A stretch of DNA of 6,277 bases from Acidobacteriota bacterium (lineage in GTDB: Bacteria; Acidobacteriota; Thermoanaerobaculia; Thermoanaerobaculales; Sulfomarinibacteraceae), in contig DAOWFV010000106.1 in assembly GCA_030637805.1 (NCBI GenBank), positions 1 through 6,277 on the forward strand. Direction: 5' to 3'. The notes under the pieces are model-generated. The model did no database searches. It saw only the letters and a program-made list of their open reading frames with translations, and was not told where the DNA came from. Below are positions 4,827 through 6,277 of the stretch, in pieces. How positions within the stretch are numbered: position 1 is the first letter of the stretch; every line of letters begins with the position of its first letter. A program made the translations under genes and the position numbers.

Positions 4827-6277
4827 TCAAGAGCACACCAGGAAATCCTCGATATCCGCGCAATTGACGAGGTCTTGCCGGGTGGCGCCCGCCTTACGCG
4901 CCACGGCCACCCCCCAGCGCAGGTCGTCGAGGCCCTCCGGCGAGTGGGCATCCGGATTGACAACCAGCCTGACACCCATCTCGAGAGCGCGCCGTGCCCA
5001 ACGCCACCCGACATCGAGGCGGTACGGGCTGGCGTTGATCTCTACCGCCACGCGGTGTTCCGCGCACGCGGACAGAACTCGTTCGAGATCCACGTCGTAG
5101 CCCGGTCGCGCCAGCAGCAGCCGCCCGGTGGGGTGTCCGAGCACCCGACATGCGGGATGTGCGACTGCCCTCACCAGGCGCTGGGTCTGCTCCTCCCGGG
5201 TCATCCTGAATCGCGAATGAACTGACGCCACCACGTACTCGAGCCCGGCCTCGCACCCCTCCGGTATATCCAGGGCGCCGTCAGGGAGTATGTCCGCCTC
5301 GAGCCCCTTCACCACCCTCGGCATGCCGTCCGCGTTGTTGAGTTCGTCGATGCGCCTCCACTGCCGGCGCAGGCGCTCGGCATCCACGCCGTTGGCGTAA
5401 CGGGCCGCCGGCGAGTGATCGGCCACACCGAAGAAGGACCAGCCGCGCTCGCGCGCGGCGACGGCCATGGTCTCCGCCGAGGCGGCGCCATCAGAGTCGG
5501 TGGTGTGGTTGTGAAGTGCGCCGAGCAGGTCGTCCATCATCACGAGCTCGGGAAGGGAGCCCGTGGCCGCCATCCCCACCTCATCGCCGTCCTCGCGCAG
5601 CTCCGGCGGAATCCACCAACATCCGAGGGCTTCATAAAAGGCCATCTCGCCTTCACACCACACCCGGTCATCTCCGAGCCACAACCCGTCCTCGCGCAGG
5701 CGGAGCCCCATGGCTTCGGCCCGTACCCCCAAGGCGTGGAGGTGGCCGGCAGACCCCGTCATCCAGATCAGGGCGGCAACAGCCTCAAGTGGTGCTGCTA
5801 CCCGAACCTGAACTGTGAAGCCGTCGCCGGTTGCGCCCGTCCACAGGCCAGGTCCGGTCCGCTCGACCGTCTCCAGCTCATCGGCGAGAACCCGGCCCAC
5901 CGCCTCTTCGTCCGACGAGGTCACGACCAGCTCGACCGCCCCCACGGTCTCGCACTGGCGACGGAGCTCCCCGGCCACGTCCACCCGCGCGCCTCCCCCC
6001 AGCCGGCTCTTGAGAGTGTTCTGAAGCTCGGCCGCGGATGCCCACGCTTCATTGATCAGGCGTCGTTCGCGCGATCGCTGTGCGAAGCGGATCGCCTCGA
6101 GGAGGCGTTCCTGGGTCCTCGCCCCAAAACCAGGGAGCTCGACCAGGCGGTTCTCACGACAGGCGTACTCGAGCTCCCCCACGCCCGCGACCCCGAGATC
6201 GTGCCACAACGAGTGCACCTTCTTTGGTCCGAGACCGGCTATCCCCAGCATCTCTCGGACACCGGGCGGGGTTCTGC
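4827..6277 (-). CDS. polX: PolX-type protein: helix-hairpin-helix and degenerate family X polymerase domain with intact PHP domain; 5' end outside window
   Basis: The frame stays open to the window edge (RTPPGVRE precedes the Met at 6251), so perhaps 90 N-terminal residues are missing. Residues are counted from that internal Met. Domains in order: HhH motifs GIAGLGPKKV (3-12) and ELPGFGART (38-46); a family X polymerase palm from about 60 to 235; and a PHP phosphoesterase domain from about 243 to the end. Bacterial PolX normally fills gaps and removes 3' ends in base excision repair. Here the palm reads GELRR (94-98) for the usual GSxRR and A-V-E (105-107) for the catalytic DxD. VQVRV has Gln148 for the third Asp, so polymerase activity is probably lost. 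The PHP metal ligands look complete: HNH 247-249, Asp278-His279, Glu318, His345, His373, and Asp434-His436. It may act as a nuclease or phosphoesterase only. The receiver gene follows after 40 nt. Confidence 0.92.
   Translation of the reverse strand, partial: RTPPGVREMLGIAGLGPKKVHSLWHDLGVAGVGELEYACRENRLVELPGFGARTQERLLEAIRFAQRSRERRLINEAWASAAELQNTLKSRLGGGARVDVAGELRRQCETVGAVELVVTSSDEEAVGRVLADELETVERTGPGLWTGATGDGFTVQVRVAAPLEAVAALIWMTGSAGHLHALGVRAEAMGLRLREDGLWLGDDRVWCEGEMAFYEALGCWWIPPELREDGDEVGMAATGSLPELVMMDDLLGALHNHTTDSDGAASAETMAVAARERGWSFFGVADHSPAARYANGVDAERLRRQWRRIDELNNADGMPRVVKGLEADILPDGALDIPEGCEAGLEYVVASVHSRFRMTREEQTQRLVRAVAHPACRVLGHPTGRLLLARPGYDVDLERVLSACAEHRVAVEINASPYRLDVGWRWARRALEMGVRLVVNPDAHSPEGLDDLRWGVAVARKAGATRQDLVNCADIEDFLVCS

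Noticed and set aside
4172..5225. Plus-strand open frames of about 231 and 254 codons opposite the receiver and PolX-like genes
   Set aside because: They are shadows of minus-strand genes with clear domains. Their translations are low-complexity and match no recognisable family.

Overview
The window looks like chromosomal DNA from a GC-rich, free-living bacterium. Coding regions are strongly G/C at third positions, and two of the six genes clearly or probably start with GTG. The gene mix would fit an Acidobacteriota-like or similar environmental lineage: a GH57 glycosidase next to a HAHSQ-type GalT, a bacterial PolX-type protein, KynB and a stand-alone receiver. That placement is a low-confidence inference, because no rRNA or other phylogenetic marker is present.

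Layout. On the plus strand, positions 1-2656 hold a GH57 glycoside hydrolase, cut by the window start, followed after 4 nt by galT. This looks like a two-gene sugar/glucan metabolism operon. From 2657 to 2842 lies a convergent intergenic spacer. It carries AT-rich heptamer repeats in inverted orientation around a GC-rich core that can fold into hairpins. The rest is on the minus strand, read from right to left. First comes a PolX-type DNA polymerase/PHP protein, cut by the window end. Then follow a single-domain response regulator (40-nt gap), a KynB-type cyclase/arylformamidase whose start overlaps the regulator's stop, and a short-chain dehydrogenase (113-nt gap holding a second heptamer-repeat palindrome).

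How the genes work together. GH57 and GalT plausibly act on alpha-glucans and on the hexose-1-phosphate/UDP-sugar pool. The minus-strand genes show no single shared pathway: the PolX-like protein suggests DNA repair, the receiver suggests signalling, and the cyclase suggests tryptophan/kynurenine or related amide hydrolysis. They may be a loose transcription unit rather than a functional system.

The points most worth a second look are three. The PolX-like protein has lost all three polymerase catalytic aspartates but keeps what looks like a full PHP metal site. The dehydrogenase gene is bracketed by two palindromic heptamer-repeat structures of similar design. GalT lacks one of its two usual zinc CxxC pairs. 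I see no tRNA, rRNA, CRISPR, transposase, phage or toxin-antitoxin genes, and nothing that amounts to a clear new defence or biosynthetic system.
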